Origin: Bimuria novae-zelandiae CBS 107.79
Taxonomy: Eukaryota; Ascomycota; Dothideomycetes; Pleosporales; Didymosphaeriaceae
NCBI GenBank assembly: GCA_010015655.1
Contig: ML976686.1
Coordinates: 578,498-642,497 of the forward strand
Reading direction: 5' to 3'
DNA: 64,000 nucleotides
In this document: piece by piece, positions 13,238-25,400 of the stretch
Layout of the letters: each line of letters begins with the position of its first letter
Numbering within the stretch: position 1 is the first letter of the stretch
Program-made: the position numbers and the translations under genes
Notes under the pieces: generated by a model
Database searches by the model: none
Told to the model about the DNA's origin: nothing
The model's input: the letters and a program-made list of their open reading frames with translations, nothing else

Positions 13238-13506
13238 TATAAGGACGGGCACAGGCTCCTGCATTAAGAGAGTAGATAAGGTAGGTTGGCTCTATTTTAG
13301 CTACACTAAGATGAGGAGACTGTAGGTACACAGGCCTGCGGCGCTTTTATGCGCTGCCGCTCGGCACGGAACATCTATCTATCCAAGATAGCTACACTGG
13401 GTGCGTGGGCAGCTGCGCCCAGGCGTGAGGCAGCTATACCTAGGCGTGAGGCAGTCGCGCCTCTCACGCGAGGTCATGTGTCCTGCCGGCATGCCAGGCC
13501 GTCACA
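13238..13506 (-). repeat. 5' LTR of second chromovirus
   Basis: Partner of 6,867-7,135. It is followed directly by the target duplication CTTCG at 13,507-13,511. The first bases (TATAAGGACG) show two G-to-A changes relative to the left copy. Confidence 0.9.
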
Positions 13507-13511
13507 CTTCG

Positions 13512-14947
13512 CAGGCTTTTACTATTAGTAACTTAGCTATTTTTTACGATAAGGTATTAGCTGCTATAATTTTTTAGCTTAATTAATAAGTAAAGGTTAA
13601 GTTAAAGGTAAAAAAAAACTTAGCCTAGCGAACCTATCGCGTTAATAATATTTTTTATTTATAAAATAGACTAGCGCCTAGTAGTTAGTAATAATAAAAA
13701 ACTATAATTTAACTAGCTTAGGATAGTAGTGCTCTAACGTTTAGACTATAGCTAGTAACTCTTAGTCCTAAATAGGGTATACTCTCTTAGCGGGAGATAT
13801 AGTCTTAGAGAAATAGCCTATAGGCTTCTATATAGTATCTTCCTATTACTGCTAGATAACTCCGCCTGTAGCGTTACGGGAGGTATTAGTTTCCACTTTG
13901 ATTAGTTAATGTAGCTTAAAGAAGGCTAGGATAAGTGTAAAGTAGGCTACTTCTTTTATTACTTTAAAAGCCTATTATTACTTCTTTCCTATCTTCTATT
14001 TTACGTCTTATTTTAGTAATTAATTTAATAGCTTAGGTATGTTGCTAGCGTAATAATAGAGTATACGAATATAGTTATAAAGGCTAGTAAAAAACTAAAT
14101 TATAGATTTATTTTTAAGATCCTTAAATTTCTAATTCTTAATAGCTTTTACTTTTTAGGGGTTAATATAGATACTAACGCTAGCTTCTATTACTATACCT
14201 AAGTAATCTACCTTAGCTATACTAAATTATAACTTCTTACTATCACTCTAGAAATTTACTTAGTTAAGGCGATAAATTACTTTTTTTACATATAGCTAGT
14301 ATTAGTCCTTAGTTTTTAAGTAAATTAGTATATTATTAGCGTATGCGCTCGCGTAACAATCTAATAATTTATTAAGTTAGTAATTAATAAAGACCTAAAA
14401 CTATGCAAGACCTACTTTTAGTTTAAAAAAGAGGACTTTTTACTAAAAGGTACTAAACCTAGTATAGAAAGCTATTAGGCACTAGAAGCCTACTTCTAGT
14501 TATAGGTAGTAAAAGGCTTAAATTATATTAATCTTAGTAAATAGGTATGTGTTATAGTAGTTAAAGATTATGCCTACTATCTATAGTATAAGGAAAATAT
14601 AACTCTTAAGATAGGTATTTATCTAGTAATAGTTAATATAAAATTATTAATCTTTTAAGTATAGTTTTAGGATAAATAGGACGGAAGCTGCGTGCGGTTT
14701 ATAGTATAGCTTAATAAAGTTAATTTTAAAAAGCTTATTAATAGTTTCCTTTTTTAATAGAAGATATTGTACTAGCGTGCGATAGGTTAGCAGGCCTGTA
14801 GCTAGTAGAGGCTTCTTAAGCTTAAGTACCACGTCCTTGCTAAGATAGTAGGCTAGTAGAGTATTAGCTTCCTTCTTAAAGAAGAAACCCTCTAAATATA
14901 TAATTAGCTTTAGGATCTTTCTTTTTATAATATTAATATATTTAGGG
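13512..14947 (-). pseudogene. Outer chromovirus: reverse transcriptase and RNase H remnant
   Basis: Minus-strand translation near 14,360-14,310 gives A-Y-A-N-N-I-L-I-Y, which is the Ty3/gypsy RT box Y-x-D-D-I-L-I-Y with both catalytic Asp changed to Asn. Upstream of it lies an F-x-L-K-V-G-x-A-x-F stretch corresponding to the conserved RT motif. RNase H follows at about 13,910-13,740 with E-T-N-A-S/T-S-x-N-A-T-G-G-V (again Asp to Asn), P-I-G-Y-F-S-K-T and E-L-L-A-I. One open frame of 104 codons survives at 14,647-14,961 but is only part of the RT. It is bounded by the second chromovirus on the left and the copia element on the right. Confidence 0.75.
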
Positions 14948-15139
14948 TGTCGGATTAACAACTTTAACGGCCTTAGGCATGTTACAAGGAAGGTGCGTGT
15001 GCGGAGGAGCGAGCATTCTNNNNNNNNNNNNNNNNNNNNCTCCTTAGTAGATAGAACGAAAAAACAAGCATTAATTAACCCAATGTAACTCGTTATTAAG
15101 TATTTCCTTTTAGCACTAGTGCAACAAGTCCTCCTAACA
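14948..15139 (+). repeat. 5' LTR of the copia element, incomplete (contains assembly gap)
   Basis: The 72 bases before and 100 bases after the N run align exactly in length with the first 72 and last 100 bases of the right LTR (20,813-20,884 and 20,982-21,081). The middle 97 bases present in the right LTR are missing here. Differences in the aligned parts are transitions. Confidence 0.9.
15020..15039. other. Assembly gap (20 N) inside the 5' LTR
   Basis: Twenty consecutive undetermined bases. Comparison with the intact partner LTR implies that the true missing stretch is about 97 bases, so downstream coordinates are about 77 bases short of the real chromosome. Confidence 0.95.
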
Positions 15140-16399
15140 CTAATTAGTAATCGCGAGAAGCTATTATAAATAGTAAGGAAAAAGAGACAGGCTGTTAATA
15201 ACCTAACGTAAGAAATCTCGGGTTAATACAGACTGTGCTAAGAATAGAGCGAGGCAAAGATAACACGAAGCACTCTTAACCAACCTCTAAAGCTACTAGT
15301 TTAGGCTAATCCACGGACATAGAGCGCGTTAGCAACGTATTATAATTTACTATATAAATATTTCTAAATAACCTAGTTACGTACACTAACACACGTCGGA
15401 AACAACTAACTAACGAGACAACCACATTAATAATAAGTTAACACCGCTAGTATAATAGTAGATAATAAGAGTAGCGATAGCGTAGTAGACGATGCTAATG
15501 CTTAAGCTTAAGCTTAACTACGCGATAATTAGTTAGAGCATAGCTTAAGTAAACGCTAGGAAGCTACTTCGCGCTAGGCTAAATACACTATAAAATACCT
15601 TATAGGAGACTGCCTATATCTAGTAGCGCTAGAATCTATCAACATATCTCTCTAGGACGTACCTATACTAATAGACGCAGACAAGATACACGCAATAACC
15701 TAGGTTATTAAAATTATTTACGATTATAACGCATTAATAGCCTAGGACGATAATCTATATGCAGACTACTATTGCGATTTTAAAGGATAAATAAAGGAGC
15801 TATTCTATAAGGTTGACCGTAATATACTAAAATCTCTAAAAATGGTCCTACGGCATAGAGGAGTCTACACAGGCAATAACCGCGTGAGGCTTGCTAATTC
15901 CCTCTATAATCTGTCTACTCTAGAGAATACTCCCGAATGGGACCCTGTGGAATTTAAAGCTATAATATTCGACCAACGATCAAGGGCATATAAGCGCTAA
16001 TAGAACGTAAAATAGACACCTCTAATAGCTAAGTAGTAATAACTATAGCAGGATAGTCTACTAGCTAGTACACATGCACCATAGTTATAGCAGCCAGAGC
16101 ACTCGCAGCAAGACGGGTAATAGCAAGAGTAATTATAGCAAAGCGAATAGCACGGAGTAGGACACGACGCTCGAAACTAATCTAAAACACGGGAGCTATA
16201 ACTAATACACTAAATAGATAAAATCTAACTACTAAGATAGAGTAATAATAGTTAATAACCACACTTCATAAGTGGTGCGCTTAGAGAACCTCAGTCTCGG
16301 CAATAGTAGAAACAAGATACGTAATTATAGTAATAGCGACTGTAAACACAGGCACGGCCGCCAGCGATTGCATATCGCGAAATTACGCCGTTTCCATAA

Positions 16400-17380
16400 C
16401 AACCTGTGAACGGTGTACCGGGCAGACCACCGAAGCTACTACATGACCCATATAAGACAATGCCGCCGCGCTAGTCCTGTAACAACTAACTTAACGCTAA
16501 CACAATCACGCAGTTCTTTAAGCTTTAGGATAATAATAAGAAATACACAGGAGATATGTATAATCTGCTTAATAATAAAATTAAGATCTTCTTTAGAATC
16601 TGTTGGCAGGTGGACATTTATAAAGAGCAGTTCCACGCTGTGTTTCCCCGTATTCTTACTAGGCGAGCAGAGATATTCTATATATAAGTTATGAATAGAG
16701 GTGACAGCTTTTCTAATGCGTACACAGTAATTAAGAACCACTTTAATTACAACGTCTACTATTAACACTACTACATAGACTAAATAACTACAACCTTCGC
16801 CCGTACGCGCATAGAGAACCCTAATAAGAGCTTATATAAGGTGCTATAAATATTACTTAATAAGCTATAATTATGCTAACGCGCGCTTAGTAAGAACTTT
16901 AAAAGTAAGAATACCTTACGTATAACTATTATTAACGCGTGCTAGGGAGTTCTAGAACTTAAAATAGCACTCTTTAAGCTAGCTATAATCTACGAAGGAC
17001 TCTTTATAGACCTATAGTTTATAGTTAAGACGCACCTTGCACGTTAGCAAACAAGACAAATGCTTATAGGGAGTGAGATAATCGCTATAGACTAGTACTA
17101 CCTTAACCGCCGCTATAATAATAGGAATAAAAGAACTTAAAGAGGATTTAGAGGCAAAGGCGGATTTATAGGCGGATTCTAAGGAGGCTAAGGTAATAGA
17201 GGCAATTAGCGCTTTAATAGCAACGATAGCAGACGTGAATTCACAACGCCACGCTAGAAGAAGAAGTGCTTTATCTACTAGAAAGAGGGCTACTAGTTAA
17301 CTAACTATACTAATAAGGAACGTAAAGCTACCCGCACACAGTTCTTCTCCGCATGTTACTTTACAGGCACACTACTACCT
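16400..17380 (+). pseudogene. Copia element: gag remnant with zinc knuckle
   Basis: A Gly/Arg/Asn-rich stretch at about 17,120-17,240 precedes a knuckle at 17,262-17,310 that reads K-K-C-F-I-Y-[stop]-K-E-G-Y-[stop]. This corresponds to the C-F-x-C-x-K-E-G-C-W knuckle of fungal copia Gag, with Cys to Tyr and Trp or Cys to stop. Open frames at 16,413-16,694 (plus) and 16,439-16,768 (minus) overlap this region and are not independent genes. Confidence 0.6.
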
Positions 17381-17639
17381 ACAGACTTCTCTATGCACCT
17401 TACAGAGTATAAAGGTAGTAAAAACTACAAGGATAATAATAATAATAGCGATTAGTAGTATAATATTAATAATTAGTAATTTATAACTGCGTACGCGGAA
17501 CATTAATTTTTTAAGGAGTAATAACTTATAGATTAAGCGTTTATACACTATATCTTTAGTAAAGATATATACAGTAGAGACGTACCGTTATCACCAGCGT
17601 CGCAATTCCTTATTAAGGACCAATACATGCGATCTATGT

Positions 17640-20600
17640 ACTAAGGAATCCTCCCTAATACAGGCGCCGCCAATGTATCTACAGTCAGTAAGGAACAGTA
17701 CCTCGCACTCATACAAGAAGACCCAACGGTCACGATAAACACATCTATGGCAGGAAAAACGTCTATCAAATTTAAAAAAGGCAGTGTTACGGTGTCTATT
17801 AGCACCGCACAGATTCTAACAGAAATTAGAAAAATCGACTTTAAGGTGCTAGATGCGCCCACACCGTTCTTGCTATGCCTTGCGGACATGGACAGGCTAA
17901 AGGTCTACTTTAACAACACTACAGATAAGCTCGTCCAGGGCAATGTACGCATCCCCGTAATCCGTAAATAAGGATATCTATAGTTCTATCTTAACAAGAG
18001 AGAGCGTGCAACTATATTTCTTATAAAGATAGAGTTAAGATAGCTCTATCGCCGTTTTAGACACCTAGCTATTATAAGACTAGCTAGGCTCTTAAAAGAT
18101 GCTGGTCACAATAACTTTAAAGAAAGAACTCTTAAGCAAATTACAAAGTTTTACTATTATTATTAACTTAATAGCTCTGCGCCGCGCCGCTTTAAGTTCA
18201 CCCTTAAGGACGACTATTACTTTAACTACAAAATCCTTATAGATGTAATGTACTTAAGAAGCAAGCCTATATTATATATAGTAGATTTAGCAACTTTATT
18301 TTAAGGCGCAAAGTTTCTCAACGCTATTTTAGCTAAGGAGATATAGCAGGCACTGCAGATATTATAGATTAATACTTACTAAGAACCACCAGACATTCTT
18401 ACATATAACGCAGGCACGAACTTCGCAAGTGCAGAATTTCGCGTAAAAGCAAAGATTATAGAAGTCACATGCAAACAAGTACCTACAAAGGCACATTAGT
18501 CCGTTAGCAAGATAGAGAGGTATCACGCGCCCCTGCACCACGCATGGGATATACTCTACGCTAAACTTACTAGTACTATATCTAATAAAACAATTCTTTA
18601 GATAGCCATAAAAGCTATTAATAATATAGTAGGCCCTAACAGTCTAGTCCTAACTTTACTTATCTTTAGCGCATACCCACGTATAACTATAAAGTCACCG
18701 CTGTTACCGTCAATGGTTAAGCGCAGCGAGGCTATTTAAAAAGTAATAAAAAAACTACGCAAGCTTACTACTAAACGCCAAGTTACGGATATGTTAAACA
18801 CCTGTAATGGACCTAATACCGTAGACATGCTTGCGCTCCCGCTACAAAGCGAGGTTTTAGTATAGAGAGAAAAGGATGGATGGAATAGCCTGTATAAAAT
18901 CGCTACTATAGACGGCCATAACGTCACTATCGACATAGTTAATGGCCCGATAACATTTCGGTCGATAGTTATTAAGCCGTACTATAGACTAGACCACCTC
19001 TAAAGTAACCCTAATGCGCCGCAGCAGCAGCACGCGTCACCTATAGATATAATAGTGCTACTAGTAAAGTAACTACGCAAAAGAGGCCGCCTACTAGGAT
19101 TAAGGAACAAGAGAAAGGCAAACGTTTATATTACTAAGAAGAAAAAGGCTAACCTTAAGCTTGCTATAAAGCTACGTAACGATAGAGTTATTATAACACC
19201 TAGCGCACCCTTTAAGACATCTAATAATTAAGAGATTAGTAACCTAGTAGGCCGTAGAGTATTTAAGTTTAAATAATATAATTAGGAAGTATATAGTAAA
19301 ATCTATATATTTAAGTCGCGTCTAGTGCGAGAAGTTAAAGGAAAGATAACTAAGCCCTATAAAAAATTCCGTCTTATTATCTAAGGATACTAGGACTATA
19401 GCAAGGAGACTATCTTAACGTAATTTTTAACTATTTAACGCTGTAGCCAGCGTGTAATTATAGCCCTAGCACCTATGCTTATATAACATAGGATAAATCT
19501 TAAGCTCCGCGATATAACGCAGGCATATCCACAGGCGTAGATAAATCTTAAGAGAATAATACTGGCACACCTCCCCACTAAGCTAGCACCTAGATATCTA
19601 GAGGGCACGCTGCTCTATGTGATTAAGCCGCTATATAGAATCGCGAAAGCAGGAGTCTATTAGTAGACAACGTACTATAGACATTACTATAAAGAACTAG
19701 ACATGTCTACGTTAACATATAACCTATGCTTGTTAGTAATAAACAGCAACGCAGATAACTTTAGCATAGTTAGTATGTAGACTAATAATACTCTTATGCT
19801 TAGAATAGCCACATTCTTAGCGCATAAAGAGAAAATGCTTAAGAAGGTATAGTTTAAATTAAAGCTAAAGACTATGCTAACACCAGACGCGCAACTGGAC
19901 TTTAATAGCTATATACTTATAATAGATGCTAGCAATATAGATAACTATAAAGTAACCCTAAACCTTAAGTAGAAGGGATAATGAGGAAAAATTAAGCTTA
20001 TAGACATTAATGCTCCTAATTACGCGTAATAGTATACTAAACAGCGCGCTTGCGGGGCGTATATCGCATTAACATGTTAACTAGAAGTATCTTTTAACTT
20101 ATCTATAGCAGCTTAAGCGCAGCAACCTTCTAATAAGGACATTAAGGCGCTTAATAAGCGCCTTAAATAGCAGATAAAGAATCTTAATTGTAGACTACGC
20201 TACATACCTATCACCCTTATTAACACTAAGCTAATGGTATTCGTGGACGGCTCCTTTGCTAATAATAAGGACCTTAGCTCGCAGCTAGGCTTTATACTCA
20301 TGCTTATTAATAAGTCTATAGATAGTAATAATACCTTTACAATCTATAGTAACATAATACACTATAGCTTAATAAAGTGTAAGCGTGTTACATGGAGCGT
20401 ACTAGCCTTTAAGATCTATAGCATAGTTAACGGGTTTGACATAGGCATTGCTATTACTACTACTCTATAAATAATTATAGAGCGCCTTGGTCTGCCCGCA
20501 GTTCCCTTAGTTATTTATATAGACTTATACTCCCTATACAAGTGCCTTGTAAAGCTTAGGACAACTAAGGAAAAGCGCCTTATAATTAACATTATAGCAC

Positions 20601-20700
20601 TACGCTAGTTATACGAACGCCGCAAGATTATAAAGATCTAATAAATTAATGGCAAAGACAACCCTGTAGACGCTTTTATAAAGGTATCACCAAACCGCGC
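17640..20700 (+). pseudogene. Copia element: pol remnant (protease, integrase, RT, RNase H)
   Basis: The protease site at about 17,658 reads N-T-G-A-A-N, i.e. D-T-G with Asp mutated to Asn; the frame then stays open from 17,747 to 17,971. Integrase spans about 18,060-18,600 (L-I-D-V-M-Y-L and T-Y-N-A-G-T-N-F, the second Asp now Asn). The RT box near 19,770-19,800 is the unusual copia form Q-T-D-D-T-L, degraded to [stop]-T-N-N-T-L. RNase H at 20,231-20,300 still reads V-F-V-D-G-S-F-A-N-N and S-S-Q-L-G-F. The order is that of Ty1/copia. Many nonsense codons make it non-functional. Confidence 0.8.
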
Positions 20701-20812
20701 CCTGGAACGATTTGTTAATAGCAATAAGGTAATAGTCCGAGTTAAGGGCTAGGTGTAGAGGCCGATACTCTCTGCCTAGCGCATTTAATATCAAGAAAGA
20801 AAAGACTTCTAG

Positions 20813-21081
20813 TGTTAGATTAATAACTTTAACGGCCTTAGGCATGTTACAAGGAAGGTGCGTGTGCGAAGGAGCGAGCATTCTGTTAATAGTTATTAAG
20901 GCCTCTATCGTGTTGCAAAACACTATGTGTATGGAGCGAACCCCATATGGGACTAGCTTCCATACCCCGCGATATACTTCACTCCTTAGTAGATAGAACG
21001 AAAAAACAAGCATTAATTAACCCAATGTAACTCGTTATTAAGTATTTCCTTTTAGCACTAGTGCAACAAGTCCTCCCGACA
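20813..21081 (+). repeat. 3' LTR of the copia element (269 bp, complete)
   Basis: It begins TGTTAG (from TGTCGG) and ends CCGACA, followed by the duplication TAGGG. It supplies the template for judging the gap in the left copy. A minus-strand open frame at 20,687-21,013 overlaps it and has no family resemblance. Confidence 0.9.
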
Positions 21082-21906
21082 TAGGGTCTTCTTCTTTAGG
21101 GAATAGGATTACTTTACTATTATAGGTCTTTTAGGCTTATTATATATTAGTAAGATATATCTCCTTAGTATTATTTTCTTAGTTATCTAGCTCTAGTAGG
21201 ATAGCTTCTATAGGTATAAGGTAAGTGGTTTATTTTTATTATGCGAAACCCTTCTCCTCTTAATAAATTTTATAGACTAGAGCCTATTGCTCCCTTCTAT
21301 TAGTTAAGACTGTATAATTAGGTAGCTTAGAGACTATTACTAGGACTAATTTTAGTATCTTATTAATGGAGTCTTAGAGGTACTATATAAGGTTTTTTAT
21401 CCTTTATTTCTTTTTTTCTTAATCTAATTTACTAATTAGCCATTCGTGTCGTTAACGACAACTATTATTAATATTAGAAGTAATAATAAGATGCTCTTTA
21501 TTATTAGCCTCAAGTTTTATTATTACTAGCGTTTATTACTTAGCTAGTATCTCCTTAATAATAGGATCTTTCCGCTATTAGCTTAGAATATAGTACTATT
21601 AATAAGAGCAATCTACTAGCTTATTCTGTTAATAGGTATTAGCTTAGTAATTAGGGTTAATTTAGCTATAATTAAGGGTAAGAGGCGATAGTTTAATTAC
21701 CTAGGCGAACCTAGCTAAGGCTAATTTATTATCTAGCTAGATTAGATTTATTTTTTTATAGCCTAAATAGAGGCGTTAGCTGCGTAACTACCTTATCCCT
21801 ATAAAGACCTCGTGTGTGGACTTGATAATCTAGAACTCTAAATTTAAGAAGAGACGTTTATTAATCTTAAAGGATACTACTATCTTTATTTTTACTTAAC
21901 TCCTTA

Positions 21907-23771
21907 ACGTGGTTCACCACCGAGCGGGCCATCCCCACCGAGCGGGCCATCCCCACCGAGCGGGCCACTTTTTAAAAGTCAGTCTATTGCGAAGCGCCTC
22001 CTACAACACCACTATAATTTACTATAATTCGCAGAATATAGAAATACTATTTAGACTTATCGCTATTAGATGTATCTATAATTTCTACTGCGCAGGTGCG
22101 AGCGTTGTGGCCAGCTTCGCCGCAACGTTCGCAGCGCCTCTGCCCACGCACCCTCTTTGCAGACTCTTCACCCTCCTTTTGCCCACTACTATCCTTTTTA
22201 GCTATTAAATTGACTACCTTTCCTACTATGAGTGTCTTAGCTGCCTAAATATACTTCCTCTTTTAACTTTTTACCTTTATTACTATCTTTACTGTCTTGC
22301 GAAGCCCTACTATTTCTTATTATATTAACACTGTTTCGTGCCCTATTAATACAACACCTTTATTAAGCTGCTTAACAGCTCTAAGAAGCGGAGAAACTAG
22401 TAAATCTCTATACTTCTATACACGCTCACAAACTAGCGTTAACTAAGCCTCTATCTTGCGGAGGTTGCTTAGTGTTTTTAATTCCTATAGGGTGTCCTTT
22501 ACGTTAGGTAGAGTTGGCGTACGAAGAACCACATTAAGTCTTAATAACACCGCCTCTAGGTCGTATAGGACTAATCTAGCGCCTCTAAAGCCTGCGCAGA
22601 TATTCGCCTTTATTATTACTTTTTTAAAAGCTACTTTAAAGGCTAGTAGAAAGGCCTCCTTTTTAATCTGCTTAGTACCGTACTATGCTAAGCTACTAAT
22701 CTTATTGCTGTACGCCCGCTTTAAAGGCGAAAAACAACCTACATTAAGTGGCTGCAAGAGGTGTGATGAGTGTAGAGGCATATAAAGAATAATAATCTTC
22801 TGTTCCTTATAGTATTTGTGGAATTCGTGTGAGCAGTGGCTCTCGTAACTATCTATAATTAGTAGCTAGTTTGCACCTAAACTACGCGCCTTAGTATAGG
22901 TATTAAAGTGCCTTAGCTAGGCAAGACTAAGCTTGTTTAACGTCTAGTCATTAGGACTAACTTTAATAACTTAGTCTTAGGGTAGATTATAGAACCAGGA
23001 CGTGATTAGAACCTTGCTAGGGAAGATAAGAAAGGGTAGTAAAGCCTAGCCTTTAGCGCTAACACCCTAGATATTAGTAACCTACTTATAATTACTAGGT
23101 TAAATCTTCTTTAGGTTACTTCGCTTCTTAGAGCCTGTAAAGACTATCTAACCTTGTATTACCCCTATTATAAAGCCTGTCTCGTTAAAGTTGTACGTGT
23201 TGTTATCAGCGATACCGTACTTAGCCTTAGTATTAATAACCAGCTTAAACTAGGGCGTTATAATACGTAGATCTTTATTTAGGGCTTACTAATAATTATA
23301 TAGATAGCTCCTTTAAAGCTTAATTTCTAGCGTACGCGTCTTAAGCCTGTCTATCTAGTGCTTACTAATAGGCTATCCACCGCGCTTAGCAAGTAGATTA
23401 TTAGCTATATCTTAGACTATATCCCTTATTGCACCTATTCCTCGCTAGTTAAGCTTAAGTATATATTAGACTAGAGCCTCCTCCTCTAGCTTAGTTAGCT
23501 TCTTTAAGTTGGGCTCGCGATCGCGTCGAGAGAGGGCTCCTTAGCGTTGTTATTATACTATTATTTAAGGCATGCTAAAAGCTATAATAACGCGTCTTTT
23601 ACTCTTATCGCGATCTTTAATTATAGCTTAGATAGCAAGCTATAGTGCGTTTTTAGTATAAGGTTGTTGCGCGTTATGTTGTAATAGCATTATAGTATAA
23701 GCTAGAGGTGGGCTACATTTAGCAAAGTTGGCCCGCTCGGTGGGGTTGGCCCGCTCGGTGGTGAACCACGT
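21907..23771 (-). mobile_element. Fot1/pogo-like DNA transposon with TIRs and TA duplication
   Basis: The 1,865-bp element starts ACGTGGTTCACC and ends with the reverse complement, flanked by TA at 21,905-21,906 and 23,772-23,773. Inverted repeats of about 43 bp contain an 18-bp unit repeated three times on the left (21,917-21,970) and twice on the right (23,726-23,761). The size, TA target and a minus-strand transposase with CENP-B-like and DDE motifs fit the Fot1/pogo group of the Tc1/mariner superfamily. It sits in the gag-proximal half of the outer chromovirus. Confidence 0.9.
22650..23690 (-). pseudogene. Fot1/pogo-like transposase, RIP-inactivated
   Basis: The minus-strand N-terminal part contains L-T-K-L-E-E-E-A-L-V and a degraded Trp-rich H-x-I-D-R segment typical of the CENP-B-type helix-turn-helix of Fot1 transposases. 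The catalytic triad region reads Y-N-F-N-E-T-G-F near 23,190 (first Asp to Asn), L-L-I-I-D-S-Y-E-S-H near 22,870 (second Asp intact) and L-L-Q-P-L-N-V-G near 22,735 (third Asp to Asn). Two of three catalytic Asp are therefore lost through G-to-A changes, and stops occur throughout. The plus-strand open frame at 22,456-22,785 is antisense to it. Confidence 0.8.
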
Positions 23772-23773
23772 TA

Positions 23774-25400
23774 ATAGTTCTTAGAAACTAAAAGTTTACT
23801 TATTTTTATAATATAAGCGCCTAGGTATTTTTGCGCTTAAGTAATAACTTACTTATTAATAATTAACGCCGCTGTTACTCCTGTATTTAATAGTACTATA
23901 ATAGAAAAGCGGGTGCTATTTACTTTAATTTTATCTAAATAGGTAAAAATTTTATATTTATATTTCTTATTACTGCGCCCTAAGGATCCTAGTTTAACTA
24001 TTAACAAGTTTTTTAATAGTCTTACTTATTTTCTAAATTAGAAGTAGAATTAGTTTTTAGTCCTTTTACTACTACTTAATGTTGTGGGTCGCCTTCTTTA
24101 AATATTTAGCTATAATGTAGCCTTATTCTCCGCACTAGAAGTAGGTACCTATAAGTAAATAAGCTTTACGCTCTGCTAAAGATAGTTACGTTATTAATTT
24201 ATTAGTAAATATATAGTCTATTCTACTAGAGTTACATTTAGTCCTCTAGTTAGTTCGTTTACATATCTTAATAGGGTAACTACCCTTAGTTTTATTTAGT
24301 AGAAGGCTTATATCGCGTTTAGTCGCTCGTTTCTTATAGGCGCGTTATTTAGCATAGGCCGCATCTATCACCTTATAATAGAACACTTTATAGCTAACGC
24401 CAAGGTCGCACGTGAGACTTATTAGACTTGTGTCTATATTAGGTAGTAGGTACTCTTATAAGATAGCCTTTAGCTCTTCGCGTGCCTAGCTAGCCTATTT
24501 TATAAGCTAGTTAAAGGTGCTAATAAAGGTAGTAATATTAAAATTAGGTCTTAAGTTATACTTTAACTTTACTAAAGTAGCTTAGGCTTTACTAGCGTAG
24601 TATATATCGTTAAAAGCAGCGTTAAGATATTATATTATCTTAGTTAGGCTTTTAAATAGATTAGTCTTAGATACCTATTAAGCAGAGATTATTCTATATA
24701 CTAAATTTTTTAAATAACTAATTAAATATATTTTCTAAATTTTTTTAATATACTAGATATTTATATCTTCTTTATACTTATTCTCTATCTTAGTAATCTA
24801 GTCTTTAAATTAAAGATTACCCTAGTTATTTAAAAACTTAAAAGGGTTAGCTCTATATTCTTTAGTTTTATTATTATATAGGTAGCTACGTTGCGTAAAG
24901 TTAATAATAATAATCTTAAAGGCCTTTGCTATAGATATGCCTAATAGCTTAAAGTGCCTAGACTAAAAGCGCTATCTACTAGCGTAGGCTTTTACTATTA
25001 CTATATTATTTTATTATCTTAATTATTCTATGTAGCCGTCTTACTAGCTTGTATTATAGCTAACTTAGCTTATAGTAACTAGACTAGGGCCTAAAGTTTA
25101 TTTATCTTTAGCTAGTTTACTATTTTAGTAGTTTTAGGTAATACTTTATGTGCGTTCTTTTAAATAACTTTAACTAATATAAAAGTAAATAGCGTTTTTA
25201 TTTTATTATCTTTCTCTATTAGTAGCAGGTTTAATTATACTAACTAGTAGCTTATAGAAAAGTTTATACTTACGCTCTTACAGGCGTGTGCTTTTATATA
25301 GGTAATTAAAAATTAAGATATATATTTATTAATTACTTATTAGCAAAAGGAGTAAGAGTGTTTATTAATTACTATATAGCAAGAGAGGAGCTTTAAGTAG
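23774..25400 (-). pseudogene. Outer chromovirus: gag remnant and 5' leader
   Basis: On the minus strand near 24,170-24,095 a gag zinc knuckle is visible as Y-F-[stop]-C-G-E-[stop]-G-Y-I-I-A. This corresponds to C-x2-C-G-E-x-G-H-I-A with Cys/His changed to Tyr and Trp/Glu codons to stops. The remainder towards 25,400 should be the rest of Gag and the 5' untranslated region and is too degraded to read. The segment is contiguous with 21,087-21,904 once the DNA transposon is removed. Confidence 0.55.

Larger units (their letters stand above)
6867..13506 (-). mobile_element. Second Ty3/gypsy chromovirus, complete with LTRs and target duplication, RIP-inactivated
   Basis: The 269-bp LTRs (6,867-7,135 and 13,238-13,506) begin TGTGAGGACG (RIP-altered to TATAAGGACG on the right) and end CGTCACA-like. 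The element is bracketed by a perfect 5-bp duplication, CTTCG, at 6,862-6,866 and 13,507-13,511. A purine tract (AGAGGGGGG on the minus strand) sits just inside the left LTR, so the left LTR is the 3' LTR and the element reads right to left. Gag, RT, RNase H and chromodomain remnants are present in order. Total length is 6,640 bp. LTR differences are transitions, as expected from RIP after insertion. Confidence 0.92.
14948..21081 (+). mobile_element. Ty1/copia retrotransposon with target duplication, RIP-inactivated
   Basis: The LTRs have inverted ends TGTCGG/CCGACA (the left copy is altered to TAACA at its end). The perfect 5-bp duplication TAGGG lies at 14,943-14,947 and 21,082-21,086. Domain order on the plus strand is gag with CCHC knuckle, protease, integrase, RT, RNase H. 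Integrase before RT is diagnostic of copia. The assembled length is 6,134 bp including a 20-N gap in the left LTR. Interior codons show pervasive G-to-A and C-to-T damage. It interrupts the outer chromovirus at its RT-coding region. Confidence 0.92.

Noticed and set aside
14647..14961. 104-codon minus-strand open frame as a gene
   Set aside because: It lies inside the RT-coding part of the outer chromovirus and crosses the copia insertion boundary at 14,947/14,948; it is a leftover of pol.
17747..17971. 74-codon plus-strand open frame as an independent small gene
   Set aside because: It is in frame with the NTG protease site just upstream and lies between gag and integrase of the copia element, so it is pol sequence that happens to lack RIP stops.
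21917..21970. Minisatellite locus
   Set aside because: The 18-bp units occur inverted at the other end of a 1,865-bp element flanked by TA, so they are part of transposon termini.
22456..22785. 109-codon plus-strand open frame
   Set aside because: It is antisense to the DDE part of the Fot1-like transposase, whose motifs are on the minus strand.
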